A stretch of 64,000 nucleotides of DNA from the NCBI GenBank assembly GCA_014529385.2, contig CM043952.1:156585057-156649056 (forward strand), given 5' to 3'. Each line of letters starts with the position of its first letter. Positions within the stretch are counted from its first letter, which is position 1. Both the position numbers and the translations under genes were made by a program. The stretch comes from Adiantum capillus-veneris (taxonomy: Eukaryota > Streptophyta > Polypodiopsida > Polypodiales > Pteridaceae). Below the pieces are notes generated by a model that was not told the DNA's origin, did not search any database, and was given only the letters and a program-made list of their open reading frames with translations. Below are positions 54,972 through 64,000 of the stretch, in pieces.

Positions 54972-56374
54972 GAGCTTAAAATACCTTAGGGTTAGCTTCA
55001 TTAAAGACCTCCAATTGTTAGTGTTAAAAGTCCTTTGACCTTAGGCAAGCTAGGGATGAGCTTGGGGTGGGAACCCGAGGTGTTTGATGACTAAGGTGCT
55101 TGATGACTAAGGTGATTGAGGTGCTTGTCGTGCTTCATGACAAGGGTGCTTGGGGTGCTTATCATGCTTGATGACTAAGGTGCTTGAGGTGCTTGTCATG
55201 CTTGATGAGGAAGGTGCTTGAAAAGCTTCCTATGCATGGGGGGTAAGGTGCTTGAGTCAAAAAGAGAACCTACAAAGGAGGGGGAAAGCCCCAAAGTTAG
55301 GGGAATCTTTGACTCAACCCCCCACTCACCCAAAGGGCACCCTTTTCTCAAGGGGCACATGGGACACATGTCAGACTCTCCCTATGCTTAACCACATGGT
55401 GTGCTTGAATGCTATTGTTTGGGCTAAAGAGGGGTCCAATGAGCTTCTAGTTCCATCCAACAAATATCTTGATATTTTCAAGCTCTCTCTCTCTAAGGGG
55501 TAAGGAGGACACTTGTCCAAAGACTACCCATGTACTTGAAATGCATGGTGCATATGATTGGCTAGGGGGAGAGGGGTCCAATGAGCTTGAGGCATAAGCA
55601 AAAAGTAGAACTTGCCCCAAGCAAGCAAGGGGTGTGCTGGGGGGGGGGGGGGGGGGGGGGGGGGTATACACCACACACACTCATTTTGTGGATCATTCTC
55701 ACTTGGTGAAAGTAGAGGAACTCCACCTCCTTCTCCAAGCTTGTGAGAAGTGAGAGCCTACACCAACACTCTTGGCTATGGAATGCAAATCCAACCAAGA
55801 GTCATGCCTCAATGCTTAAGCTTGCCATCTTCTCCATCTTCATTACTATGCTATTATGTATGCCAGCAAGAAGAGTGATGATAAGTGAGGAACTATTTCT
55901 TTCTTCTATGGAACATTTCTTCCTCCTCTTCCCTGCCCTCATTCCCCGCTAGCTCTCTCCACCTTCGAAGGTGTTTGAGGCCTTGGGACTAAGGCTTGGG
56001 ATAGTTAATGCTTTCTACAAATTTTATGTTATGCTTGTGATGCATAAAGCTTTCCATCTTCATTGCATCACCTAGGTCACAAGGAACACAAAGATTGTAT
56101 TGTACCAAGTCTCTCTTGATAGAAGAAACTATAATACAAATGCCTATTGAAGGGGGGACCGGCTTCGTATGAATCCAGTTCTCAATTGTTGGCATGTTCT
56201 CTAAACTCTCTCTCTTGCAAAAGTATTGTTCATGCCAAGTTAACTAAGTAACATGTTTATGTTGCTACCATCAATTAAGTTCACCCGCTATGCCTACAAA
56301 GTAACCTCACAAAAGTGCTTCATCTAATTCTCTAATTCCTTTACTCTCAAAGTTTATAGGCCATTTCCATTACA
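54972..56374 (+). repeat. 3' LTR of G2, part 2
   Basis: Resumes at the base after the ATG duplication (GGAGCTTAAAAT) and follows the 5' LTR to CATTACA at 56374. Its GGTGCTTG repeat array is rearranged and a G run of 26 bases is at 55639-55664 where the 5' LTR has a short one. Confidence 0.92.
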
Positions 56375-56379
56375 CTTCT
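56375..56379. repeat. Target site duplication of G2, right (CTTCT)
   Basis: Matches 40511-40515 and confirms G2 and the nested CACTA as one integrated unit. Confidence 0.9.
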
Positions 56380-56439
56380 TTATCGTGCTCGTTTGGGTGA
56401 TAGACTAGTATGATTTAGTGGAACAGTTAATTAGTACGC

Positions 56440-56790
56440 ATGTGAAAACTTGGTTCTTAACCAAAAATTGTGTCATTTCCATAGGAGACATGTTTTCCTC
56501 TCATCAACACCATTTACATAAGGTGTATATGGCACCGCATATTGGTGGTTTTATCTCACAAATTGCATTGAATTCCTTTGACATATACTCCCATCGTCAA
56601 TCAGAATGGGGGTGCTCACAGTACAACCAAAGACATTTTCAACCATAAGTAGAAATTTCTTGAAGGACATACCACTTTGGACTTTGCCCTAAGTAGATGC
56701 ACCAATGCATGCTTGGAGCAATCGTCATTAAAACTCACAAAGTACAAATGATTCCCAAAAGATGGATATGCATCACACCAGAAAAGGCAC
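56440..56790 (-). pseudogene. Old copia integrase relic (C1-like)
   Basis: On the minus strand it aligns with the C1-a integrase at about 1330-1680 (landmarks: CATATACTCCC..., TTTTCAACCATA, TGCATGCTTGGAG), but with many changes and no open frame. It is the most decayed C1-type copy here. Confidence 0.6.
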
Positions 56791-56799
56791 TATGGAAAA

Positions 56800-58740
56800 G
56801 CTCCAATTTGTGACTAGTCCACAATGAGTGATCCTTAGAAAACTTAGAACACTATGTGTTTAATCTCTGGTTTAAAGGTTTCGATCTGATTCATAGTGGT
56901 TTATAAGATACGATCAAAACAATGTTTCTATCGCCTACCTAACGTGAAACGAAAAACGCATTTTATGCACCTAAAATGACCATAAACACATCGTCTGCAT
57001 AAATCAGCTGGCTAAACATGATAAAACAAGCATGGAACATCTTTGTACACATCTCACAAGCCCGTACATTCCTACATATATGAAAAAGCAGCCACCGAAA
57101 GGGTAGTTACTCAAAAACAAAGTAGAAGGAGAAAGAGATGATGGCTATGGAGTTTAGAGCTTCTTACCATGCTTAAGAAGTGATTATTGGATGTCAAAAG
57201 GCTTCTTACTTTGGCACAAGAGAATGGTGATGAAAGCTACATGAAGGTTTTCAGTCCGAACTCGATGGAGAGAGTGTACCCCGTGAAAAGAGAAGAGAAT
57301 ATAGTAAGCAAGTAGAGAAAGAGAGTGTTCTTCCTTTTCTTCTTCCTGTGAACAAAAGAGAAGTTCTTATGGGAATGGTGATAGAGAGCTTAAACCACTC
57401 CGTATAATATGTATGTATAACCATGTGATAGTAGACGCAACAATTGGCACTGAAAACTGAGCACTCGGGCTGCTTTTTTAGGTACTCTTATCGGGTGGAG
57501 TGTTGCCCAAGCTAAGACATGGTGCCCCCTCTTCAATTAGAAATAGCTGCAATCATTTGCGACTCTTTTTCAAAAACAAGAATTTGCTTTTGGTGGTCAA
57601 CTCTTCCCTTTCTCTTTAATTTTTGTAGTAAATTGCTTGATTGGAATAGTATCCCAAAACTTAATGAGACCGTAATGAACTTTGTTGCATCGTGATGCTC
57701 CGGTGTAATTACGACTTCCCCATACTGCCTCCATGTATTTATGGTGCCACTTTTAATAAAAATAATTTTCATAAAAATCTAATTTAATATCGTTTCTTTA
57801 TCGTATGGTCATTTTTATACACGACGATAACTAAAAATATTGTTTTTAGGTTTAGGTTATCCTAAAAAATACATTGTTTCTCAAAAACATCGAAAAGCAC
57901 AATAAACAAAAAATTAAACCACGGGTTTCCCTTGTCCACCCAAACAAGAAAGCGCACTCACTATTCACCGAAAAACACAAAAATCATGAAAGGCAAAAAA
58001 AGAGTGAAAAGTGCTAAAATTATAGATGTTTATAAAATTAAACCATAGATTCCTCGGGACTTTTAAATCAAGGATCCGGTCGAGCTTTTCACAAAAAAGC
58101 ACCAAAAAGCATGAAAAAGCTAAAAAGTACGTTTTTTTTTCAAAATTGAACCAAACATCCGTTTGCTGACCTACTGGAACATGAAAACTACCTTGCTTTT
58201 CATTTTAAAATTTGAACCATAAATATAAGAAGTGGACATTGGAATCTATTAAATTCGTATTTTTAAAAGAGACCTAAAAATCGGGGATCTTACACTTTCT
58301 CAAGCTCATAGCTCCCTTGTGAATGGTCCATTTGGAGTGTCGACTGCTTCATTTTGTTTGCAAGTGAAAACTCTATGCGACATAATAAGTTCCTCACAGT
58401 AAAACTGTGTTTTTGTTGTGGCTAACGTCCTTCTAAATCTGCTCATAACTCAAGATTTATATAACCAAATTCCACTTTATGCATAAGAGGGGTGTTGGGG
58501 TATCATTGTTCAAGGTTGAACATAGTTGAGTCAAATATGACCTATAGATAATAATCATGATTTTTTCAAGTGGTCCAAAGGAGGATTTGAGGCCATAGGT
58601 ATATGTCTTTAGTCATTGCCTAACCATCCTACAAGTTTGGTCTGGATTGGACTTTGTTTGGGACAAGATTTTCTTAGGAGTTTCGAAGCATATTGACACA
58701 ACTAGGAGAGTGAACCATGGACTTTCCTATCTCATATGAT
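56800..58740. other. About 1.9 kb with nothing recognised
   Basis: AT-rich sequence without a convincing frame, RNA gene or repeat shared with the rest of the window. Confidence 0.6.
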
Positions 58741-58744
58741 AGCA

Positions 58745-59212
58745 TGAAGTTGAACATAGCTGAAAAGAATCATACTACATAGAGAGAGAGAAGGGCTAGG
58801 AATGGTCTATGTACTCAAGAAGTTCATGCACTACTTATTAGCAAATAAGTGTATCTTCTTTTGTGGACTACCAAGATCTACTTTATCTAGTTAACAAACC
58901 ATGTAATACTGGGAGAATTGTGAGATGGTTCATCATCGTACTAGAGTATGATTTTACAACACTTGTTAAAAAGGACACCACGCATCAACGAACAGACCAT
59001 CTATCAAGGATCACCTCAAGAGAACCTCCCAAGGGGGTGGATGATAACTTGTCAGATGCCTATCTGTTCTCCATTGAGATGATTCCTAGATGGCTAGAGG
59101 ATCTTATCACTCTCATGACTATAGCACAAGTAGATTCACAGATTCCACTATCTATAACACCATGGATGATTGAGCGATTGGCTATGCATCAATTATTGGT
59201 AAGAAGATGTTA
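58745..59212 (+). pseudogene. Gypsy RNase H fragment related to G1
   Basis: Plus-strand sequence aligns with G1 RNase H and the following linker: EGLGMVYVLKKF, FFVDYQDLLYLVNKPCNTG, TDHLSRI, DAYLFSIEMIPRWLEDLI. An in-frame stop lies near the start and the sequence ends soon after the PRWxED motif. It is a separate family member, in opposite orientation to G1. Confidence 0.85.
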
Positions 59213-59400
59213 GTGGGTCACCGTGATCGGACGTATGTAGCGTAGCTATTTGGCACTAACATAATGTCAAACTTGGGAAAGTGACTCGGATGGGTCATGG
59301 AGACTCTTTGGGGTGTCAACCTCAAGAAGTGAACCTAGTGAACTAAGTTGTCAATGCAACTAGTCAACTATCACTCTCTAATTTGGGAAATTAGCCTATG
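59213..59400 (-). repeat. Diverged G1-like LTR end
   Basis: GTGGGTCACCGTGATCGGACGT, CGTAGCTATTT, AAAGTGACTCGGATGGGTCATGG and AACCTAGTGAAC echo the order of motifs in the first ~160 bp of the G1 LTR (GGGTCGCCGCGACGGACGT, GCGACCAGGATGAGGCATGG, GAACCCGATGA). No outer end is definable. Confidence 0.55.
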
Positions 59401-59435
59401 TCCTATCTCATTGCTCTAGGTTATCATGCCATTTT

Positions 59436-59643
59436 TGTTACCATATACATGTGGTAGTGATGTGTGTGAACACACTTAGGACCGTCATGGAATTTTCCCC
59501 CCGTGCATTGTATATACCTCCATCACTCTAGGGCTATCTTATCTTTCCATTGCACACTAAGTAATACACTCTCTCTTGTGTGCCTTGAGCTTCCTTCGTC
59601 TTCTCCGAGATGTATGTGTTTTCTTGCAACCCTAATTTCAACA
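59436..59643 (+). repeat. 5' LTR of C1-c
   Basis: 208 bp, TGTTACCATATACATG...TTTCAACA; slightly shorter than other C1 LTRs through an internal deletion after the GACCGTCATGG region. Confidence 0.9.
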
Positions 59644-59645
59644 AT

Positions 59646-59657
59646 TGGTATCAAAGC
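59646..59657 (+). promoter_or_regulatory. Primer binding site of C1-c (tRNA-iMet type)
   Basis: TGGTATCAAAGC, one mismatch from the canonical copia site, two bases inside the LTR. Confidence 0.85.
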
Positions 59658-60004
59658 AGGTTGCACCCTCTCGGGCTTAGTCATCAGTAGCTCTAGCACG
59701 TTCCTGCTCACTTTCTCCAATTTTTATGAGCTTTGGAGAGCGTCAACAAATCAACTAATATTTTGGGGGAATTTGAAGAGCTTAATCTGCTCAAAATTTT
59801 CATTTGGGCTCACTTCTGTCTCTATTTCCACGACATGTAGTACTACACATGCTATTTTGTCATTTTTGCAAAATTTCTGCCAGTGCCATTTTTTGCATAA
59901 CAAGTCTCTTACATTCTTCTACGGTTTGTGCTATATAGCACGTCTTGTTCTCACTTTGTTTCTCCTCTTTTTGGGTAGTTTTCACATCAAGTGCAGCATT
60001 TTCC

Positions 60005-61357
60005 ATGGCTGACAACAACACAGATGTGTTCAAGATGTTTGCTACTGAGGATAGATTGGATGGGGACAATTACCCTAGGTGGGCTTATATGATGCAACAT
60101 GTTCTAGTTTCAAAGGGCATTTGAAACATTGTGCATGGCATTGATGTACGTCTTGGTTCTGAGGATGTAGGCGATGTTGAGGATGTTGCAGGTTTTGGTG
60201 GCACTGCTACCAAAGCTGTTTTGCCTACGTCGGGGGGAGGGGGAGGGAGTCACTCAATAGGTTTTGGGACTTTCACGTGAGTGCAGCAGAAGGGGTTATT
60301 AAATTTAATTTTTTTCTCACAGTTTCACATACAAAAGGGATTGTAAAATCAAATCGAGAAAAAACTTACAAATTGAATAGGAAAATGTGTATTTTATTTG
60401 TCAAATTTTCCTAGATAAGGAGTTTTATAAATAGTCCTTGAACGCATGTGATATACTCAATTTATACATTGTGACCCCCCCCCAAGTGCCTACGGCTAAG
60501 CAAGCTCATTGTGGGATGTAAAAGATGCGTAGGCTCATGCTTCGATTGCCTAGTCTCTGAAGCACACTATTACTCCTCATGTTCGTTTAGCAAAATCTAC
60601 AAAACAGGATTGGGATATTTTGGTTGTTCTTTACGCAAGTCATAATGAGGTAGAAATTGCAATGCTGCGTAAAGATTTGGAGTCGAAGATTATGCATGAG
60701 GAAGATGAAATGCGCACTTTGCTTGCTGATGTCAAGCATATAAATTAAAAACTTATTTCTACAGGCAAAGTCATTTCTGACAGTTCTCTTGTGCAGAGTG
60801 TTCTTGATGCTTTGCCAGATTTTTACCAGACTTTTGCTAGTACTTGGAGACTTATGACCCAAGGAAATCTTGAAGTTGTCAAGTTTGATGCTTTATGCAC
60901 ATTGCTATTGCAAGAGTCACTTTCTAGAAAAAACAGGGCTAAACAGCATACAGTTGAAGAGGATTTTATTATTGCTCAAAGAAAAGGTGCTAATAGCATT
61001 GTAACCACTTCTCATGGTTCTTCTACGAGTGGAAAATCTTACATTCCTAATGCTTCTGCTAGCAGCACTTTGTCTAGGAATTTTGGTGATAAGGGCAAAA
61101 AGAAGATGCGTTGCCATTATTGTAAAGCTAATGATCACTTGATCAAGGAGTGTCAAAAATTGAAGGCAAAAGAGGCTAAGAAGAAAAAGGTCGGATCAAC
61201 TACAAGGTCAAGTACAAGTGCAGCTATTGTAGAGTCTTTTGTGAAAGGAGATTGTGATGCTGATGTAGATGGAAAGTGGGTTTCTAGTGCAACACATACT
61301 TATGATCTTGTTATCCATGATGCATGCATGTCACTTGCTACAGATTCACATGTGTGA
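60005..61357 (+). pseudogene. C1-c gag (broken, with insert)
   Basis: Start ATG 60005 (MADNNTDVFKMFATEDRL), the best-preserved C1 gag start (DGDNYPRWAYMM). An in-frame TGA follows at about 60122. A foreign insert interrupts at 60229-60487. The second half is open at 60791-61357: FYQTFASTWRLMTQGN, then the zinc knuckle CHYCKANDHLIKEC near 61110-61150. It ends at a stop just before the protease motif. Confidence 0.85.
60229..60487. mobile_element. 259-bp AT-rich insert in C1-c gag
   Basis: Absent from C1-a. It begins with a G-rich run and ends with a C run (GGGGGGAGGGGG / GACCCCCCCCCC), and GCCTAC occurs on both sides (60223-60228, 60488-60493), possibly a target duplication. No coding capacity. 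Perhaps a small nonautonomous element; family unknown. Confidence 0.4.
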
Positions 61358-62374
61358 TATCTTGACAGTGGTGCTACAAAGCACATTACCTCACATTGTG
61401 ATTTGTTTACCTCTCTTGAATCTATCCCTCATGGAAATACTATCAGTTGTGCCAACAATGCCTCTTGTTTGATTTAGGGACTTGGAAAGATTGTGCTTAC
61501 TACTGCAAATGGCAGTTCTTTCACACTTGTTGATGCATTATATGTACCTGGGATCAAGAAAACTCTTTTGTTTGTATCTGCACTTGGTAGAGTTAGATTT
61601 GTACTCATATTTGTCAATGATAGATGTACAATACATGATCTCAAATTTGGTGATATAATTGTTGCATCTTGCGTTTTATGTCGTGGGCTGTATAAGCTCA
61701 CTTTGTATAACAAGTGTGAGCAGAATTTTGCAAATGCTGTTGTGGATTCAAAGGTTGTTTTAGATGCAAAACTTCAGCATGCACGTTTTGGGCATCTAAA
61801 TTTTTCCAGTTTGTTGCGTTTGCAGAAATCTGATATAGTTGCTTCTTTGCCGCCTCTTGAAGCACCTATCAAACATGTTTGCGAAGGCTATAGTTTGGGT
61901 AAGATACAACGTTTGAATTTTCCAAAGGATGGTTCAGTTAGGGCGACATGTAGGTTGCAACTTGTGCATAGTGATGTTTGTGGGCCCATGCAAACTCCGT
62001 CCTTAGGCAATTATCTTTACTTCATGACTTCATTGACAATTACTCTAGGCATGCATGAGTCTATCCGCTTAAAGAAAATTCCAAAGTGTTTATGTACTTC
62101 AAACAATTTTTGGCTATGGATGAAAATGTCTCAAAATGCACTATAGGCACCCTCCATTCCGATCGAAGGGGGGAGTATATATCTCATCAATTTAATGCAT
62201 TTCTCGCTAGTCGTGGGATAAAACACTAATGCACAGTGCCTTATACACCTTAGCAAAATGGTGTTGTTGAGAGGGAAAACAGGTCACTTACAGAAATGGC
62301 ATGATGTACGGTCAAAAGTCAACCTTTGCCGCATTCGCTTTGGCTTGAGGCCATCATGTGTGCCACTTATGTAC
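61355..62374 (+). pseudogene. C1-c protease and integrase (broken)
   Basis: Protease motif YLDSGATKHIT at about 61360, then a 217-codon frame (61493-62146) with TANGSSFTLVDALYV, GAG-pre-integrase (LQHARFGHLNF) and the integrase start (LVHSDVCGPMQTPSLGNYLY). Later integrase motifs (GGEYISHQF-like near 62168, QQNG-like near 62250) are in other frames with stops. Homology stops at about 62374. Confidence 0.85.
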
Positions 62375-62562
62375 TGACGGGGGGGGGCAAAGCGAACCCC
62401 GAACCCCGACGGCCTCTAAAATGCCGGGGGCCGAATGGCACGCCTTAAGCCTGTCACGGTAAAGCGAACAGGGGGCACCACCTAGCTTTGAGCGGCTAGC
62501 ACGCAGACCACGATGATATGAACACCGCAAACTTACACACACACACACACACACACACACAC
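62375..62562. other. GC-rich unassigned segment and (CA)n
   Basis: Begins with a G run, contains CCCGACGGCCTC/GCCGGGGGCCG-type sequence unlike its surroundings, and ends in a (CA)n tract (62534-62561). No feature recognised. Confidence 0.5.
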
Positions 62563-63050
62563 TGTTATGGAATTGATATTTTATTAATTGTTGCAACTGA
62601 CAGGTGGAAAATACTGGGACTGAGCTAGGCCTATGCGAATGAAAGTATATACATTGTACATTTTATTATTCAAGTGCTCTTTTATGAGCTTTGGCCATTT
62701 ATGACCGGCCGGCCAGTTTGTACTCAATTTGACCATTCAAGAAATCTATAAATGAAATACTTACAAGAGGGAAATGGTCACTCTTGCACGGGGGGAGATT
62801 GCACCCAGTGTCTGTGTATTCTTTTCTTCTCTCCTCTCTTCTCTCTCGTCGTGCTAGGCGTAGCACTCTGCTCTAGGAGGTGCGCCTGTATGCGTTCTCT
62901 TGCTCTCTCCCGCTCTCTGTCTCTCTCTATTTGTGTTGCGCTCGATTATGGATTTGTGCGAGTCGGCAGGTATGTTGATTTAGTCGTTTATGTCTTGCTA
63001 TGCGCTATTTTGGGTATTTTGAAGGTCGCTCTACGCTTTTTGCAGTAGCA
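62563..63050 (+). repeat. Putative 5' LTR of another LTR element
   Basis: TGTTATGG...GTAGCA, about 488 bp, ending one base before a canonical primer site. The left end is chosen only from the TG after the (CA)n tract. A TATAAATG near 62750 could be part of the promoter. The second LTR would be outside the window. Confidence 0.6.
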
Positions 63051-63051
63051 G

Positions 63052-63063
63052 TGGTATCAGAGC
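63052..63063 (+). promoter_or_regulatory. Primer binding site (tRNA-iMet)
   Basis: TGGTATCAGAGC, canonical copia-type site; supports an LTR ending at 63050. Confidence 0.85.
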
Positions 63064-64000
63064 ACAAGGCTACGCTCTTGGTAACAAACAATCAGAGACA
63101 CCTACAACTTGACGTCCGAGCAAATTTAGATCTTTTGATCTTGCACTAGAGATAAGTACAACTACACAATTCCTTTTCATTTCATTTAATTTTATTGTTT
63201 TGTCTCTCTTTGCTGTGGCAAAATCTGTGAAGACCGTAATCGTACATTAAATTTTCATTAATTTTATACACTAAGAAAAAGCTTGAACATTGCCAACATA
63301 GTGTTTAGCACTCTTAATAATACTACTAATAATATCGACATAGCTAGTGTGCATAGTTGATTAAGAGAAATTCTTCATTCGATCGGGGATGTGCTTAGTA
63401 CACGACGACAACGACGAAGAAGTAGTAGTAAAAGAAGAAGAAGAATCCACCATTTTGTTTGGATGTTTTTTTTTTTTCGTCGTCGGTAAGAAGTTCAGAG
63501 AGTAGGATAGTTCAAAGGTTGGTAGCTTGTCGGAATCAAACTCTAGCAGGAATATCGAAGGACCCCAAGAGTACATGGTGATATGTTCCATGCATAGAGA
63601 GTCAATATATGTTAAAATATATATATATATAAAATGGCGCATTTCATCGATCGCTGAGCTTGTTGGATTGGTATAGGGGGTTGAGCTTTAGTGGGCGGCC
63701 TGTGCAGGCAATTCTCGGGTGCCATGAAGGGAGCCAACAGTGCATGGCTTAGATGGGGGCCTCAGCTCATACGGAAAATTGCTATCCCGTGCATAGTATA
63801 GCACACAACAGGTCCTCTGGTGGGATCCGGAAAAGAAAAGCTACCTCAACGACAAGCTCCAACACCAAGCTTCCACTACTATGCACTCCTACACGCCGAC
63901 ACAGTCATGCTACAGCTGCAGCAACTGCTTGCCGCCACCACCCAATGCCCCCATCAAGCAACCTACGACCCACCCTTGCCAAGGACAGTCACACTTGTTT
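63064..64000. other. Leader of the last element and unassigned sequence
   Basis: No gag start recognised. 63064-63240 looks like an untranslated leader. A plus-strand frame is open from about 63799 to the window end (VMLQLQQLLAATTQ-like), of unknown meaning. Confidence 0.4.

Larger units (their letters stand above)
40516..56374 (+). mobile_element. G2: Ty3/gypsy retrotransposon hosting a CACTA element
   Basis: Plus-strand gypsy element: 5' LTR 40516-42175, tRNA-Met-type primer site, gag, protease, RT, RNase H, integrase, polypurine tract, and a 3' LTR starting at 47238 and split by the CACTA transposon (47545-54968), resuming to 56374. Without the insert it is about 8.4 kb. Order RT, RNase H, integrase is gypsy. 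Coding regions are heavily damaged. A related relic in opposite orientation is at 4501-5663. Confidence 0.92.
59436..62374 (+). mobile_element. C1 copia copy c, 3'-truncated
   Basis: Plus-strand element with 5' LTR, primer site, leader, gag, protease and integrase start, cut in integrase at about 62374. A 259-bp foreign insert sits in gag. Confidence 0.9.

Noticed and set aside
63361-63642. Minus-strand 93-codon frame with Ser/Thr-rich middle
   Set aside because: Low-complexity (TA)n and GAA-type repeats generate it; no domain and no neighbouring support.

Overview
This is plant nuclear DNA made almost entirely of transposable elements nested in one another; I see no intact host gene. The evidence is Ty1/copia and Ty3/gypsy LTR retrotransposons with plant-type primer binding sites (initiator tRNA-Met and tRNA-Asp), a CACTA (En/Spm-like) DNA transposon whose genes have plant-type GT-AG introns, many dinucleotide microsatellites, and a captured fragment of a plant heavy-metal-associated (HMA/HIPP-like) gene. 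The gypsy proteins resemble families I associate with large seed-free plant genomes (ferns and allies), but that is recollection and the species is not determined.

Layout. 1-4500 (minus strand): two head-to-tail pieces of one degenerate copia family (here C1) with ~227-bp LTRs. 4501-5663: a minus-strand relic of a second gypsy family (G2-like), split by an 18.6-kb gypsy element (G1, 5664-24228) with 924-bp LTRs, a GAGGG target duplication and a tRNA-Asp primer site. 24246-24975: the 3' end of another minus-strand LTR element. 24976-34709: a plus-strand C1 copy with triplicated integrase segments, interrupted by a young copia element (C2, 28028-33679; CTTTC duplication; LTRs about 2% different). 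34710-35470: an inverted 5' piece of C1. 35471-40510: decayed, mostly unidentified DNA with a long hairpin at 38172-38326. 40516-56374: gypsy element G2 (CTTCT duplication), whose 3' LTR carries a 7.4-kb CACTA transposon (47545-54968, ATG duplication). 56375-59400: relics. 59436-62374: a plus-strand C1 copy with 5' LTR, gag and truncated pol. 62563-63050: the LTR and primer site of one more element running out of the window.

G1 is the most unusual part. It encodes gag with an extra N-terminal region, two CCHC knuckles, a retropepsin whose catalytic Asp is Gly, RT, RNase H, a tandemly duplicated segment carrying the integrase zinc-binding module, and the integrase core. Downstream come (a) a second aspartic-protease-like domain with an intact DTGA followed by a basic domain with repeated W-x-P-K motifs, and (b) a ~1.1-kb-residue open region of coiled coils and proline-rich sequence ending just before the 3' LTR, where env-like genes sit in other lineages. 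A palindrome, CGATCGCGATCG, recurs in its 5' leader, its 3' noncoding block and both LTRs. All G1 reading frames are broken by stops and frameshifts, so this copy is dead, but it records an element architecture worth following up.

The CACTA element has an apparently intact three-exon TnpA-like gene, a multi-exon TNP2-type transposase with at least one in-frame stop, dense subterminal repeats and the captured HMA gene fragment.
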